Shown one piece after another: positions 11,734 to 26,700 of a stretch of DNA of 64,000 nt (the first letter of the stretch is position 1; each line of letters opens with the position of its first letter). The DNA is from Paratinospora sagittata (Eukaryota > Streptophyta > Magnoliopsida > Ranunculales > Menispermaceae). The notes under the pieces were generated by a model that did not search any database, had not been told where the DNA came from, and was given only the letters and a program-made list of their open reading frames with translations. Where the stretch lies: NCBI GenBank assembly GCA_035771175.1, contig CM069600.1:11183729-11247728 (forward strand), given 5' to 3'. The position numbers were made by a program, and so were the translations under genes.

Positions 11734-14700
11734 GGGAGAAGAGAGACGACAGGATTGGGGGTTGATGGGGTGGGGTTATTTGGTCGGGTCACGGGTCACC
11801 TAAAATGTGACCCGACCAGAAAGTTGAACCCGACCCAGAATGGTCGTGTTGGGTCGGTTGGTCGGGTTGCTTACACCCCTACTTTGAGTAATGTAGGATT
11901 GAGGATTTGCTAAGGAAATTCTGTAAAAATGGTTTTTGGGAGTTTTGTGGAAGTAGATTGGTTGAATGAAACGATAGAAAAAGGAAGTGGAGAAAGAGAG
12001 AAGGACGTTTGAAGGAAATTGAGTGAAGGTTATCAAAGATTGAATGCTTATTTTTCGATCGTGATGAACCTGCTTACGCTATAATGATGAAGATTCCTAT
12101 GAGAAGCGCTAGCTGAACTTTCTCGGGTATTTGAAGAATCTGAGGATGAATCTTAATGCTCCGGTTATTGGCTCTAGTTGTTTTTAACTTTTTCATTTGT
12201 TTTTTGTGAAAATCTTAGTTTACTTGTCTTGTGTTATAAGTTTCTGCTTTTTACTTATTACTTTAAAGTATTTGGATATCTCATGGATGTTTTAGTCTTA
12301 GTTGGTTTTTTTTTTTTCATAATAGTTCTATTTTTTCATGGCATTAATTCTAAGGATAGATTTTGTAAGGTAGGGAGAAAAATGTGTTGTTATTGCTAAT
12401 TGGTTTTGCAGGTGCTAACTACATTTTGAGTTGCTTTGCAAGTTGTTAAGATCTGACTATTTGATTTTGTTGTAAAGCAATTCTTTTTGCAGGACTTTGT
12501 TTGGAAGATTTTTTGAAGGCAGTATTTTTTTTCTTTTAGAAGCTTTTGTCAGTAGGTAAATCTGATATAAAAAAAATTTCACTTGTTTTTTGAACTTCAT
12601 TGATGTATTTGAATTGAGATTGCAAGGTTTTGTTATAGGAATTGTCAAGAAAGAGATTGTAAGAATTTTTTTTTTTATGTGTTTGTCAATATACATTGAG
12701 ATTTGAGAAAAGCCTTTCGTTGTTCAAGCAGCGACTATAGAAGTAGCACTAGTTAACTTACAACTCCAACAACAAAGATTTAGTAATCCATTTTCACGGT
12801 TCAACAGAATATTTAATGTTACCTTTCTATTTTATTCCTTTTTGCTCCTTCCCCTTTTAAAATTTTTTCATTGATATTGTATGTTTCAAACACTGTTTCG
12901 AACAATTTATTTTTCTTCTTCATCAGGTCTTAGGATTGTTGCATTTCTTTTAACCCCAAACCTACTTTATAAAAATTCTCATAAGTTTGTCATTTCTCAA
13001 CGAAAAATGATATCATTTGTTGCCATATGTTTCTGTAATAAAGGGATACTACTTGCATGCATAGATGATGACAAATTGAAGACTTTTGATTTTTTACCTT
13101 TATCATTTTATTAAATTTTTGGTTTTGAAGATATATATTTGTGGCTTGGGGATTGATCACGAGGAAAATTTATTACTTGAAAATTTGACACTTCAGTTTC
13201 CCTAGTTAATAGACGAAACAAATTGTGAATATTTATGTGTTGTTGCAAAATAATTGAACATAATTCTGAAATCATGTATGCATTTTCTCTGTTTTTGTTA
13301 TTTGTCTTGAAATTTGCTGAAAAACTCATATGATTTTCTATCCTACATGTATTTCGAGTTCAATCTTGCTCTATAGGATTTTGAGATTCATGTTCAGTTC
13401 TGATAACGATGGGGCTCTCCTGTTCAAAGCCAAAAGTTTGAGTCATAACTGTCCTATAAAGGTTCCAAGATTGAACACCTTGTGCAAATCATGGACTACA
13501 AGCATATTCTATTAAGGCTGAAGCTGAATTCAAATTCAAGGAATAGTCAAACACATAAGGAGCATTGATGATGGAGATTAAGGTTGAAGATGACGAGTTT
13601 ATGTGTACAAAAGGTACAAAACTTAAGTCATGAAAGATGGATGATAATGTGACATAGCATACTGAAGCCAGTCCATGATTGATGGAGATTCATCTTTGAA
13701 AGAGGTTGAGGTACTTGGGGTTTCTCACAAAACTATGAAGAAAACATTGAAATGAAATTGGAGGTAATCTAAGGATCGTGTGAAAATAGAGAAGAACGTT
13801 GTGAGTATTTTTTTTTACTGAAGGACAATAGTTTTTTTCCTTAGTTTTTGATTATAAGGGATTTTCCCCCCCTTAGTTGTTGATTAAATAAAGTTGGTAT
13901 CCAGTAACAAAGTAGCATATAATATGAGTCTCTTGATGTCGAAACTGAAGATCAATAATCAAGCGAAAACATTTAATCACGTTATAAATTGTTTTGAGCT
14001 TCTCAGAGCATGATCATTAGCCCAACCAATTATTGGCTTGTGAACTCATTTCTTGACGTAAGCATTGAAGGGAATTTGGTATGTTGATATTGGTACCCAA
14101 GTAGTAAAGGACTGTTGATTTCAAAATGATTTTGAGTACTCAAATTTTTGGGGCTTCTTTGGGAAATTAGAGTTGAAACTACTATTAATTCACTTGCAGG
14201 TAGGTTAGGTTCAATAACTTCAGTTCAATGAGTTATCAAAACCAGTATTAACTAAACAAAATAGCAAGGGGACTAGTGATATATGATGGAATATGGAAAA
14301 TCAAGCTAATATCAATGTGTTGGGCATTAATATTGTTTTTTCACAAATTAGTAAGAGAATCTTTTCAATTCTCACAATTTGAAATATGAACCAAATCCCA
14401 TCTCTTTGGATTCTATGATTTATGTTCAAATATGAAATATTGCATCATCTCTTAAAGCCTAACTGTGGGGGGAGGCAAACTAGTAGCCTTCTAGGCTAGA
14501 AAAACATTCATCATGTGTGTCTCTATTTTATTGTCCTAGCTAATGAGAATTCATTGTTGTCCATTGGTAATTCTTTATCTAGGGTGAGCTTGGACTATTT
14601 CTTGTGCTTCCTTACCCTTGCTGATTTTGTCATCTGCTTACTAAAGTTGACTGTTGTTGTAACTAAGAGCTGTCCTGCATTCATATCTCTTGTGGTTGTA

Positions 14701-17700
14701 ACATGTCACCAAATAACTTCATCAAAGGTACTTTCTTTTAGGAATTTTTCTACTTGGAAATTGTTGCTATTGCAGGGCTTCTTTTGCCGAGTCTAGCTTC
14801 CTAGCACATGGCACGTCTTCCCCATTTGTAAACTTTTCAGATGCTAGTGGTGCAAATATTGCTAAAGCTTATGAAGAATTTTTGTAGGTGAAGAGTAAAT
14901 TTAAAAAATAACTCATTGGTTGGTCAAAGCCAAGTTCACAAGATGACAACTATGGTCTAAGAGATCAAAGTTTCTTTTTAAGGGAAGTGGTTCTTGTGAT
15001 AGACTTGGATGAGGAACATCTGATGGAGAGGTATAGTGGTTGTGTGTTCATGATTATTTAATTATCTTTTTTTTTCCTTTTTATAATATTTGGAAGTTTT
15101 TGAGTGATCCTTGAACACTTTAGAATGTAGCAACGTGGGATAGTAGTGCCTAGTTGAATAGTTACTTTGTATTTGTGTGGCATACATCCAAGGCTGGTGT
15201 TGTGGGATGATATGTGGTGCGGTGGTGCTTGTCTTAGATTGATGTTTCTCCCACTTTTTGGTAAATGATCTGTGAATGGCATTTTGATTACATAATAAAG
15301 GACAAGAGGAGGGGACTTGGACGTATTAATAGGGAAGATCAAGATGGGTGGATGCATTGGTGAAATTCTCTACTATAAGTCTATAATTCATTTTGGCTTG
15401 TGTAATTTCTTTGACGATTGCATAAGTTCACTAGTATTATACTAGAATCGCAACATCCAGAAACTTAATCTCATTTGAAAAAAAAAAAACTCTTGTCAAA
15501 TCTTCAACTTTCTATTGGAATGGGTGATAGGCACTGTATGAATCAGCTTTTGTGGTGTACAAAGGTTCATGTTACTAATTTAATGTTTGGTGTGGTTGAT
15601 ACGATGATAATCTTTCATGAATTTCTCATGCTAGGATATTTCTTTAATGCATCTATTGTAAACAGTGTGGGGTATTTTATTCTTTCTTACTGAATATTTC
15701 TTTTTTTTTTTCATATCCATTTTAGAATTTTTTCTGTTCTTTCGCTTGTCAGTTATTTTATCAACTCTAATCAAGTATGTTGTTTTCAAATTTTTTCCTA
15801 CCCCTCCCTAGGGGTTCTTATTATTTTCCTTCATTGTTTTCTGTCGAACTTGCTATCATACTTTTTTTTGGCATGTTTAGTTCATTTCCTACTTTTTGAT
15901 TTCTTTCGTTTTCCTGTCTCTCTTTTTTTTTTTTTTTTTTTTATTTTTTATTGCTTCTTTAGTATAAATCTCAATAATTGAGATTTTCTCTCATTGGTGT
16001 TTAATAACTAGGAACTAATTAGAATTTTAGCATACGTTGGTATGTATTGCAATTTAATAAATTATATTTAATTTTTGTGTGTAATTGACTTGATAATTGA
16101 TGTATGTAGAGCAAATATTGGAACCTTGATCTCCTTGTATGTTTGGAAAATGAAAACTAGGGTTCTACTATTACGCTGAATTCTTACAATCTTAGGCCTT
16201 TTTTTTATATGAAAAGTGTTGTATATACATAAATAATTAATAATTAATATATTTATGAAAAAAATTATTATTATTTATTTTTAGTTTATAGAATGTTCTG
16301 GTTCGCATCCGAACCTATGTAGGATCCTAATTCTAACAATGTTGATTCTAGTAATTGTTTTTATCCTTTCCCTTTTTTTATTTTTATTTTTTACTTTTGG
16401 CTTTTCATGGTTGCAATTTCTTTCCATGAACACCAAGAAAAATTCTACCTTTCTGGTAAATTCTATGCGATTTCCTAGATTAAGATATGTTGCTATCATG
16501 GTTATTTATGATTTCTTTTGATGAACTGGAGGTTTTTCCTATTTCTTTATTGTTTACAGAATTACTTCTGAGCATGAAAATATTTATGTTATGGTTGCCA
16601 TTCACTAGTTTTAAGTAGGATATAATTCATTTTCTTTGGGTCCAAAGGATATAATATATTCTTCATTTGTTGATCAGGGTATTTTTGACATATTACTCAA
16701 AAAATGAGGAAAAGAAAAAGAAAATGAAGTGTTGCTGTACAAGGCATAGTGCAAATTTTGAAGAAATTTGTTTTCTCTGTCTGTTTCACTTCCAGGTGTC
16801 TGTAGCAGTGTTTTAAAGAAAATATGCCGCGACAACGGTATCGTGAGGTGGCCATATCGCAAGGTAGTCCGCAGTTTATAAGGACTTGAGGGTATAGGCA
16901 TAATATTATTTTTTAGTGATAATAGTGTTGATTTTGATTCCAAAGTTGAGTGCTCTACCTTGTTATTTAATTTTTTTTTTTGAGAGGAAACAAACGTGAA
17001 CTTTATTCATTAATACAATTCAGCATACAACCAAACCAATTTTGCAATGAAAAGCCCGGTAATGCAAACCGAGGCAATCCTACAAACCAACTAACACTAA
17101 TAAGCAGTGATAATGACAATACATATGACCTATTAATAAAGGCATCAATCCCATCCCGAAAGCCAATCCGATAGGGTGAAACCCTTATTCCACTCAGTGA
17201 CTATTACCCAAGAGCTAGCAGTTAATTTGACCAATTCCCATACATCAAGCTCTCCCCTAGCTATGCCTTTGAAGACCCTATTATTGCGTTCTAGCCATAA
17301 AGACCACAACGTTGTGTATGACGCAATCAACCTCACTTCCTTCATTTGATTAGAAGAGTAATCCATATGAGACATAGATAATCCTTCAACAAGAAAACTT
17401 GGAGGAGAGAGCTTACCTCTTGAAAATGCACATCATAAACTCCATATACGTTTAGCAGACACATGAGAAAAACATATGATCAATGCATTCACTATCCTGA
17501 CCGCATAAGGAACACCAATTTGGAGAAATACATAAGTTAGGCAGTCTCCTCTGTAGGAAGTCAAAAGTATTAATCTTCCGGTGGGCCAGAAGCCATCCAA
17601 ATACCTTTACTTTAGATCGGATGTGAATCTTCCATATATACGAGGCTAGTGGAAAGAGTGGGAAATGATTGGTTGTTAGACAAAAATTGGAAAAGGGATT

Positions 17701-20700
17701 TACAGGAGTAATGGCCAGATGGATCAAGGGACCAATTGATGTGATCGGGTGAGGAAGAGACGTTTAAGATGGGGAGACGCGAGATGAGGTATGTGGCTTC
17801 CTCTTGTTCCCTAGTGGTTAAGGCTCTAGGAAAATGAAGGTTCCATGAGGGATGATGGGTGGTAGGTAGTTGGTGGCTTGATAGAAAAGATGAAATTGTG
17901 TGGTTATGCAATGAAGAAAGTCGATAGAGGTTTGGGAAAAGGTTTGCCAAGGTTCTATCACCCGTCCATCTATCCTCCCAAAAACGAAATGTATTTCCAT
18001 CTCCTACTTCAGGACGACTGTTCTCTTACGCAATGGGTGTCAGAGAAGCAATAAACTTCCAAGGGCTTCGGTAAGTAGTCCTCCTCCTAGCATCCCAAAC
18101 CTCATAACCGGAGAGTGATAATCTCCCATGTCTGCTAATGATCACCCGAGCCCAAAGAGAGCTCTGATCCTGAAGGAGTCTCCATAGCCATTTTTCACAC
18201 AATGCCTTATTCCTAGCGATAATATTGCCAATCCCCAAGCCACCTTTCTCCATCGGTTTTTGCACAGTCTCCCACTTCACTAGGCTTCTGGGCCCCACCC
18301 TATCTTTCTCTTCCCAAAAAAAGGATTTCATCTTCTTCTCAATACACTCCGCCACCTATTTTGGGACCTGGAACAATGACAAATAGAATGATGGAACCGT
18401 AGAGAGAACCGATTGAATAAGCGCCAATCTGCCTCCCTTTGATAAAAAGGCTCTCTTCTATCCCTCCAATCTCTTCGTAATCATGGCAAGAATCGGGTTC
18501 CAAAAAGCTCTGTCTCTTGGGCAACCCCCCAATGGCAAGCTTAGATACTTCAAGGGCCAGACCCCCGCTGAGCACCCTACTCTATTTGCAAGCCGCAAAA
18601 TGACCTCCGAGTCCATATTGATCCTCGCCATCTGACATTTTGCCATGTTAACCTTTAAGCCTGAGAACTGACAAAAGCATTGCAAAATGTTTAAAGCATT
18701 CTCCACGTTTTCCTCGCTTCCTTCTAGCATGAAAAGTGTGTTGTCCACATATTGAAGGTGAGACATTTCTACTCCTTTCTTGCCAACTTTGAAGCCTTTA
18801 ACAAGTGAACATTGCCTTGCCCTTGTCATAACTCTGCTCATCTCGTCTGCCACCAGTGTGAATAAAAATGGCTCATGAATGGATTTCTCATGATAACTCC
18901 AGTTGGCATATCACCACTTGACCAACATTCTTTCATTGTTTTTATTATCTTTGTGGTTGTTTTTTTTTTCCTACTTTTTTTTATTTTTTATGTGAAACAA
19001 GTATATCTTCGGGGGGATGAATCCCTATAAAGGAAATTCACAACCTAAAGAAACCACTTAGACCTTTGGAACAAAAAGGACATGACCAAAGGACCATCCA
19101 CTCTCATATATAGTAGGTGCGTTAACAAAGAAATATGAATAATCTCTCTCTATCCCTCGCTCTGTGTTTTGTCTCTCTCTCTCTCATATACTGAAACCAC
19201 TTATTATCAGGCTATTACATAAGGAAAATTTGTTGCACTATTGTGTTTCCACCAAAGATTACTCTATTTCTTTCGACATTTCTGCGAGGACCCTGACAAA
19301 TATCTAAAAAATTAGCGTCCATGGCATTCCAATTCTGAAATACCACAAGAAAAAGTAGTTGCCATAAAATCTGGAGGGTGAAATCAGATATCGTAACTTT
19401 GGTCATTCTTGAATACTAAGTCCTATTTTTTCTTAGGCCTTCGTTTGCTTTAGATGACCAAGGTAGAAGGGAAAATTTGGAAAATTAGTTTTAGGATTTG
19501 GATTGACCCTTGCAATGGAGGTAGTGTTGGTTTTGTTCTAGTGACCTATATTATCTTTGAGTTGATTATTTGGTTTGGAGCTTCTACCCTTGCTGATGAG
19601 GTCCATGTTTTAGTTAACTATGTATATGATGCCCCTAGGGCTTTAAATGGATGCATAGATTTACCTTAACAGTTGATACTTGATAGTCAACGTAAAACTC
19701 TCTCAAATCAATCATGGCACGTATGCTGGGGAGTCAAAACTCAAATGGGGCTTCATAGGTACTAATTGGCACACTTTGATGGAGTAGGATAAAAACTGGT
19801 TGGGGTAGCCCTTTAAGGAAGAATAGGTGAAGAAGGAAATGTTCCTTTTTGAAGGTAGCAAAGCGTCAGGCCTAGACGAATTCACCATGGGTTTCTTTTA
19901 GAAATTTTGGAATGTCATCAAAGATGATGTTATGAAAGTCTTGGAAGAATTTTACAACAATGTTATAATTAATGGTGGTATGAATGGGATAATGGGATAT
20001 ATGTGTGCCTCCTTTCGAAGAAAGCAAATTCCATGAGAATTGTGGACTTCAAATCCATTAGTTTGATCACAAGCCTTTACAACACTACTGCCAAGACCCT
20101 AGCTTTTCACCTCAAGATGATTCTTCATCACACTATAGCTGACTCCCACATGGCCTTTGTATGTGACAGACACATTTTAGATGTGGCATTGATTGCTAAT
20201 GAAGCCATGGAGGATTACAAATGCAATTGTAAACAAGGCGTCCTTCTCAAAGTCGACTTTGAAAAGGTTATGGCTTGGTTCTTTATGACTTCCCAACTAT
20301 GTGCTTAGGAAGAAAGACTTTGGCTAGTGTAAGTCGATGTCTGGGTGCCTTTACAAGATAACATACTCCATTTTTATCAACGTTAGGCCAAGGGGAAAAT
20401 AAAAGGGGAAGAATGAGGATGTGAACCATAGAGTTAAAGCAAGATGAGTCAAGTAGAGGAGTGCTTCTGGAGTATTATATGATATACGCATCCCAATAAA
20501 GTTGAAAGGAAATTTTATAGAGTTTTTATTATGCCAGCCATGCTATATGGAATAGAATGTTAGACAATTAAAAAACAATATGTTAACAAAATTGCGAATG
20601 TTAGAACCATAGAGTTAAAGCAAGATGAGTCAAGTAGAGGAGTGCTTCTGGAGTATTATATGATATATGGATCCCATTGAAGTTGAAAGGAAATTTTATA

Positions 20701-23700
20701 GAGTTTCTATTATGCTAGCCATGCTATATGGAATAGAATGTTAGACAATTAAAAAACAATATGTTAAGAAAATTGCGAATGTTAAGATGGATATATGGTA
20801 CAACTTTAAAAAGATAAAATTAGAATTGAGCATATTTAGGTAGTGGTAGGACTAGCACCAATTGGAGATAAAATGAGAGAGAACTGACTGATGTGGTTTA
20901 GATACATACAGTGTAGGCCTTTGGATGCACCAATTAGGAAGAGTGGTCCTATTAACACTACGTGGTAACAATAGTAGAGGAAGACCTAAAATTACATGGA
21001 TGAGAGATTTAACCTCTTGTAATTTGAATGCGGACTTAACCCTTGATAGAGGGGAGTGGAGGAAGCAGATTTATGTAGCCGACCCCATGTAGTTGGGAAA
21101 ATGTTTAGTTGAGTTGATTGAATTTAGAACAGGTCTAAGATAGGGTTATCCCTCTTCACCTTTTCTTTTCACTCTTGTAGGGGATGTTCTTGGGTGAACG
21201 ATGGAGCAAGTTGATAATGCACACATGCTTAAGGGGTTTTCAGTTGCTAGGGAGTAGGTAGAGATTTCTCATCTTGAGTTTATTGATGACTCTTTTCTTT
21301 CTCAATAATGATAATTATAGCCTCAAACACGCATACTAGATTCTGAAATGCTTTTGCAGAATGTTAGGTTTCAAGCGGACATTGCCAAAAGTTAGCTCTT
21401 GGGCCTCAACATCACTAGGGAATGAGGGAATGGTTAGAGGAGTAGGCTACGCATTGTGGGTGTGCTATGGGTACGTGGCCCATTAAATATTTGGGTTTTC
21501 TCCATGGAGGTAATCCTATGAAACTTGCTTTATGGGAATTAGTCATTGGTAAAATTTCAAAGAGGCTTCAAGGGTGGAAAAAGAGTTTCTTGTCAAGAGG
21601 AGGTGAGCTTACTTTGACTTGGTTTGTTCTGGGGGCCTTGCCTACTTATTTCTTATCCTTCTTCAAAGTGCCTGCCCGAGGTGGTTGCCAATATTGAGTG
21701 GATGATGAGACATTTTCTGTAGAATGGGGGAGAGCATGATAGGGGAAGTCACTTGGTGTGTTGGTAGGTGGTCGGTAGGGGGACAAAACAGGGAGGTCTA
21801 GCTATAGTAAACATCACCAAAAGGAATATTGATCTTCTCAGGAAGTGGCTTGGGGGATTTCCTAGGGAACATCACTCTTTGTAGGCTAAAAGTCATCAAG
21901 AGTAGACACGGTCACTTGGATAATGGTAGGGATGCTGACATTGCCCCCAGAAGCACATTCCACCTAACCTTAAATGAAATAATATTATATATTTTGGTGA
22001 ATTAGCTATTTCTAGGATTCTATATGGACATTACAATGAGGAGCAATTGAACCCCCTTTTCCTTTTTTTTTTCTTTATTTGTTTCCCTCTTTACTGTTCA
22101 GGGAGGGAGTTCTAATACTATGTGGCTATGTAGTTTCTAGCAACATTTGAAACCTTTCTCTCTCTCAAAGTTGAAAACAGACACTCATTCCAATTTTGGG
22201 AGGATAAATGGTGCGGGACAAGTGTATGTCTGATTCTTTTTGCCAGGTTGTATAGACTTTCTTTCACCCACGGAGCCCTTATTTCCCTTTTTTTTTGAAT
22301 TTTGATGGGGAAGCCACCTTTTGTGGAAGTTCCATTTACCTAGGAGACTCATCATTAGATAAGAGATCAAATGTATTTCCTTGCTTAGTATGCTTCAAAA
22401 CTTTCATTGGTCCCCTTAAAATGATTACTACTCTTGGAATCTTGAGTCATTAGGATCCTTCACTACCAAGTCATTCCTTTCAAAACTGATTGAGAACACG
22501 AGTCATCATGATTTCCCTCCGTCCCTCATTTCGAAAGCCCATGTTTCGTCTAAGGTTAAGGTGCTAGGTTGGCTTATCGCTCTTGGGAAGGTCAACATCT
22601 TTGATCTTATTTTGGCCCATCTCAACACCTAGCTTTATGACCTAACTGGTGTTGTCTTTGCCAATAGGATGATGAAATAGTTAGGCATCTGTTCTTGCCT
22701 TGTAGGTTTACTATAGCTAGTTAAGATAAGTGGAAGGCATACACCTCGCTCAACCTTGGAGGAGCTTGGGGGTGATCTAGTCGATATCTTCATGCCAACT
22801 AATAGGTTACTCCAGTGTTTTCAAGGCGCCAAGGCGATGTTTAGGCAATTTGTCCTATCTAGGCGAGGCATAGCCTAGGCGAAGCCTAGACGTGGCCTAG
22901 GCGATAAGAAAAATATTTATTTATAGGTCCCTAAATAATTAATTAATTATTTACATATCCTTGGACAGTTCGTATACAAAATTATATATATTTAACTATA
23001 TTCTATAATAAATGTTAAATTTTCATAAAATGATAAAAAACACTTTAAAATCATGTCCACAACATTAATTCATACCATAATACATATTATCCAAAAGGTT
23101 CAAAAGTACAAAACTAAAATATCTATCGCCGGAGGGTCGTCGACGGTTGCTGGAGATTTTTACGACGTTTCTTGGTCGGAGCAAATGGAAATGATAGGCT
23201 TAGAGAGAGAAAGATTCAAGGGTTTACTATAGAAAGGGGACGTTTATGTTTTTTAAGCTTTTTTTTTTTAAATTAGAGAGACCCCCCTAAACTTTTTAAA
23301 TATTTGCACAAACCCCCATTGCCTGCCTAGCACAAAGCCTAGGCGTTTTTTCCCTAAAACGCCTAGGCGTTGTCTCCCTAAAACGCCTAGGCGTTGTCTA
23401 GGCGACCGCCTAGGCGAAGCCTTGAAAACACTGGGTTACTCTCACAGGAATTGAGGGACTATTGGTTGGTTGGTTGTTTGACTTCTTGTTTGATAGAGCT
23501 TGTAGATTGACCGCAACAATGGGATATTTAAGGACGTTGTTAGTGACCTAGATTTTTTTTGGGATAACTCTAGTTTCCTTGCTTCTTAATGGATTGTAGG
23601 TTCCTCTCTTGCCAATAGCTACGGGTTAAGTAATTGGATGAGGGGTTGGGGACACTTGGAAATGCTGTTGAGGTAGTGAGGTCTCTCATCTTCTTGATGA

Positions 23701-26700
23701 ACTTCCTCAGTTGTACTAGCTTTTTTCTTCTTGAATAGAATCTTTCTATTTCTTCTCAAAAGAAAAAAAAAAGTGGAGAAAGTGGATCCATGCAAGGGTC
23801 GAAAACTCGACTTTGCCTTGGACTTCAATTACTTGAAAATTAGAATTAATTCGGGAAAGTTTAGTTTGACATGAAGAATTTTTGTATAAATTCTCTAAAT
23901 TAGAGAAGTTTAGAGAATCTTTTCATAGATGTTAAAATATCACGATTTATTGTAATATTAGCTAAAAACTAATATAAATAGACACTTTTAATACATAAAA
24001 AGTTAACAAAACCAATCTTATTAAGTGGGGTGATGAATTTGAAATGAAGGCTTTGGTCTTGATTCCTTTTCTATGTTTTGATTTTCAATTTTGTGGTAAC
24101 TTACTTCTAGACCATATAATTTGCTGGTTTGACATTCCACCTTGCTTAATTTATTAGTTTATTATTCAAATGTATTGCCTTCTCGACTCGCTATATGGAA
24201 TTTTTAATAAAAGAAGATGGCCTTAGGAACTCTATCAATATATTTTTAAGTTTTTGTTTCATTTTAACTTTTTTTTCTTCTTCCGTTTTTTTTTTTTCGT
24301 TATGCATATTCTGTAAAATTACATAGTTTATTATCTTGTAAGATTATTATTTTTTATTTATATTGCTATGTTGGTTGATAAAGTTAAAAATAGTGTATAA
24401 CTGTTGGTAATTATTTTGTTTTTTATTGATGAAATAACACATGTTTACTTCTTTGTTAAATTTCATCAAATTTTTTGTCCATTTTTTGCATTTTCTAAAT
24501 GAAAAATCTAACTTTTATTGAAGTTTATCGAATTTTGACAAATTTAATTGAATTGTTTGGGCGAATTTTTGCCTTTTTTACTATTACATCCATTATGCAC
24601 TTCAGTGGCTCAAGACTAGAGAAATTCACTAAATTTTGGTGAATTTTTTTTTTTTTTTCGAATCTTGGATCCATGTAGCTGACTCACATGTGGTTGGGAA
24701 AAGGCTTTCTTGAGTTGTTGACTTGGGTTCATCTCTTTGTGATTTGTCTCAAAATGGCGATCATGTGGACCCCGTGGATTTGCTAACTTCATAGATCAAA
24801 ATAAAGAAATCAATTCTTGATTTGATTTGAATGCAAAACTATCTCACCTTGCTCTAGTACCAATTTTTTGTATTCAATTTCATTAGTCATATCTTATCAT
24901 AAAGTTAGATAAAGTGAAACAATATCACCAAACCACATTATCTAACTACAATAAACTAGGGGTGGCAAAATGGGCCCGGACCCATTTAGTCCCACTTTCG
25001 TTTTGGCTCGATTTAAAATAGGTACGAACAAAATTTTTTAACATTCGGGCCGGGTATGCACGAAAGGTCTATGTCCATTTTAAAAATCGGGTTGGACCTG
25101 GATGAAGGCTTAAAAAAACTAGCACCTGGTTCCTACTTAGTACAAGGTGTAAGATCAATATTTTATCTAGTTTTAACTATAAGATACCCATAGCCTAGCT
25201 TGGTTGAAGCTTGAAATAATGCAAGTGGATCAAATTCTTTTTTTTTTGGCTTCGCTTTGGGTTAGTGCTAATAGACTAGCTAGAGGATATTCTTTTGGGG
25301 ATTGGTTGAAGGGATGGAACCCCATTTTGGACAGTTTTTGATATTTTGATTTGGACCGTGGGTCCATTTGTACTTTTGTTGTACATATTACACATTACAC
25401 GATTAATTCAATACAATTTTTGTTTCTTGTAAAAAACAAAAGAACAATCAACGTGATTAATGCATTATTCCATGACCAAGATATGGCCCATTATTCCATG
25501 ACCAAGATACAACCTATTATTCCATGACCAATACACAATCACCATTTCACTAATATTCAATAGCAACAATAAATAAAATTTAATAACCATGGTAAAAAAA
25601 ACCAAAGAAGTGTGAAAAAGGGACAAAACTGGGCTACCTTGATTTTAAAATATATGGGTATGGACGGATAGTTGTGTTTGTTTTCCAAACTGGGCAGGGT
25701 ACGAACGTTCTATATGCCCGTTCTAGTTTAACCTCAAACACAAAAATACCCATTGAGCTTCTCAAGTTCATCAAGGAAAATGTTTCCACTTACGAGACAG
25801 AGTATGGGATGCAAATTACCTCTTAGTTATGACTTCAATCTTTCTTGCTATCATTCTAAAAAAGCTTTTAGAATTCTATGATATTCACACCTTTTTTTGA
25901 GAGGAAATAGGAAACTATATACATACATACATACATATATATATAAAAGGAAAAGAAAAAGAGGAAAGCTTGTTCAAATATTGAGTTTCTTGGATAGTCG
26001 GTGTTTTAGCACTTGTTAAAAGCATCTGTATGTTCTCTCAGTTTGGTTTTTTTTAGTCATTTAGGAGAATAATCAAAAGGGCAGGCCTTGGTGCAACGAT
26101 TGAGATTGCTCCATTGTGACTTGGAGGTCACGGGTTTGAGTTAGAAATGATGTATCCAATATGAAGGTAAGATAGTGTACACCATTCCTTCCTCATACCT
26201 TGCATTTGGAAGGAGTCTTGTGCATTGGGTATGCCATACATCCTTTTAGGCATGAGAAGAATCTTGGTAGGAGTGATTCTATGAACTCTAGGCTTTGAGA
26301 ACTTGTGCCTACGCTTATTTGATCTATTAACAATTTCCTTCGAAAAATTGTTCTTCATGACCAACAGTTCCTCTACTAACAATTAGGGGTGGCAAAACTT
26401 GTTCGGGCTCGGTGGTCCAGTTTTTTTGGCCGGAATAAAGTGAGTTCGGGCAAAATTATTCAATAATGGGGTCAGGTCCGGACACGACCTTATATTTGGA
26501 TTTAAATTCGAGCAAGGTTTGGACAAAACAATTTGGACATCCGGATATTTTTCGCTCGAATTTTATTATAGAGATTACATTATTTTACATTTATTCATTT
26601 AGTATCTTACTTCTCTCAAGTTTATAATCATAAACAATTGTTAAGATTTTAAGGGAATTTTTAGTTTTGATAATATATTTTGTACATATAAGAAAAACTT

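Larger units (their letters stand above)
19740..23775 (+). mobile_element. L1-like LINE, decayed, carrying two nested insertions
   Basis: The plus strand carries, with many stops, a plant L1 reverse transcriptase: LFEGSKASGLDEFTMGFF (about 19850), the fingers/palm block SMRIVDFKSISLITSLYN with DSHMAFVCDRHILDVALIAN (20003-20308), and INVRPRGK near 20385. After an RTE insertion it resumes with PFLFTLVGDVLG (21150), an FIDDS box (21270-21300), WPIKYLGFLHGGNPMKLALW (21470), and KAHVSSKVKVLGWLIALGKV of the zf-RVT region (22535-22600). The tail ends in an A-run at 23761-23773. It lies in RWP-RK intron 2, in the sense direction. Confidence 0.85.

Noticed and set aside
11275..11803. Overlapping 105-173 codon frames on both strands
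   Set aside because: They are products of the GA/CT-rich core of a hAT-like MITE. The translation is only Arg/Glu/Lys or Ser/Leu repeats.
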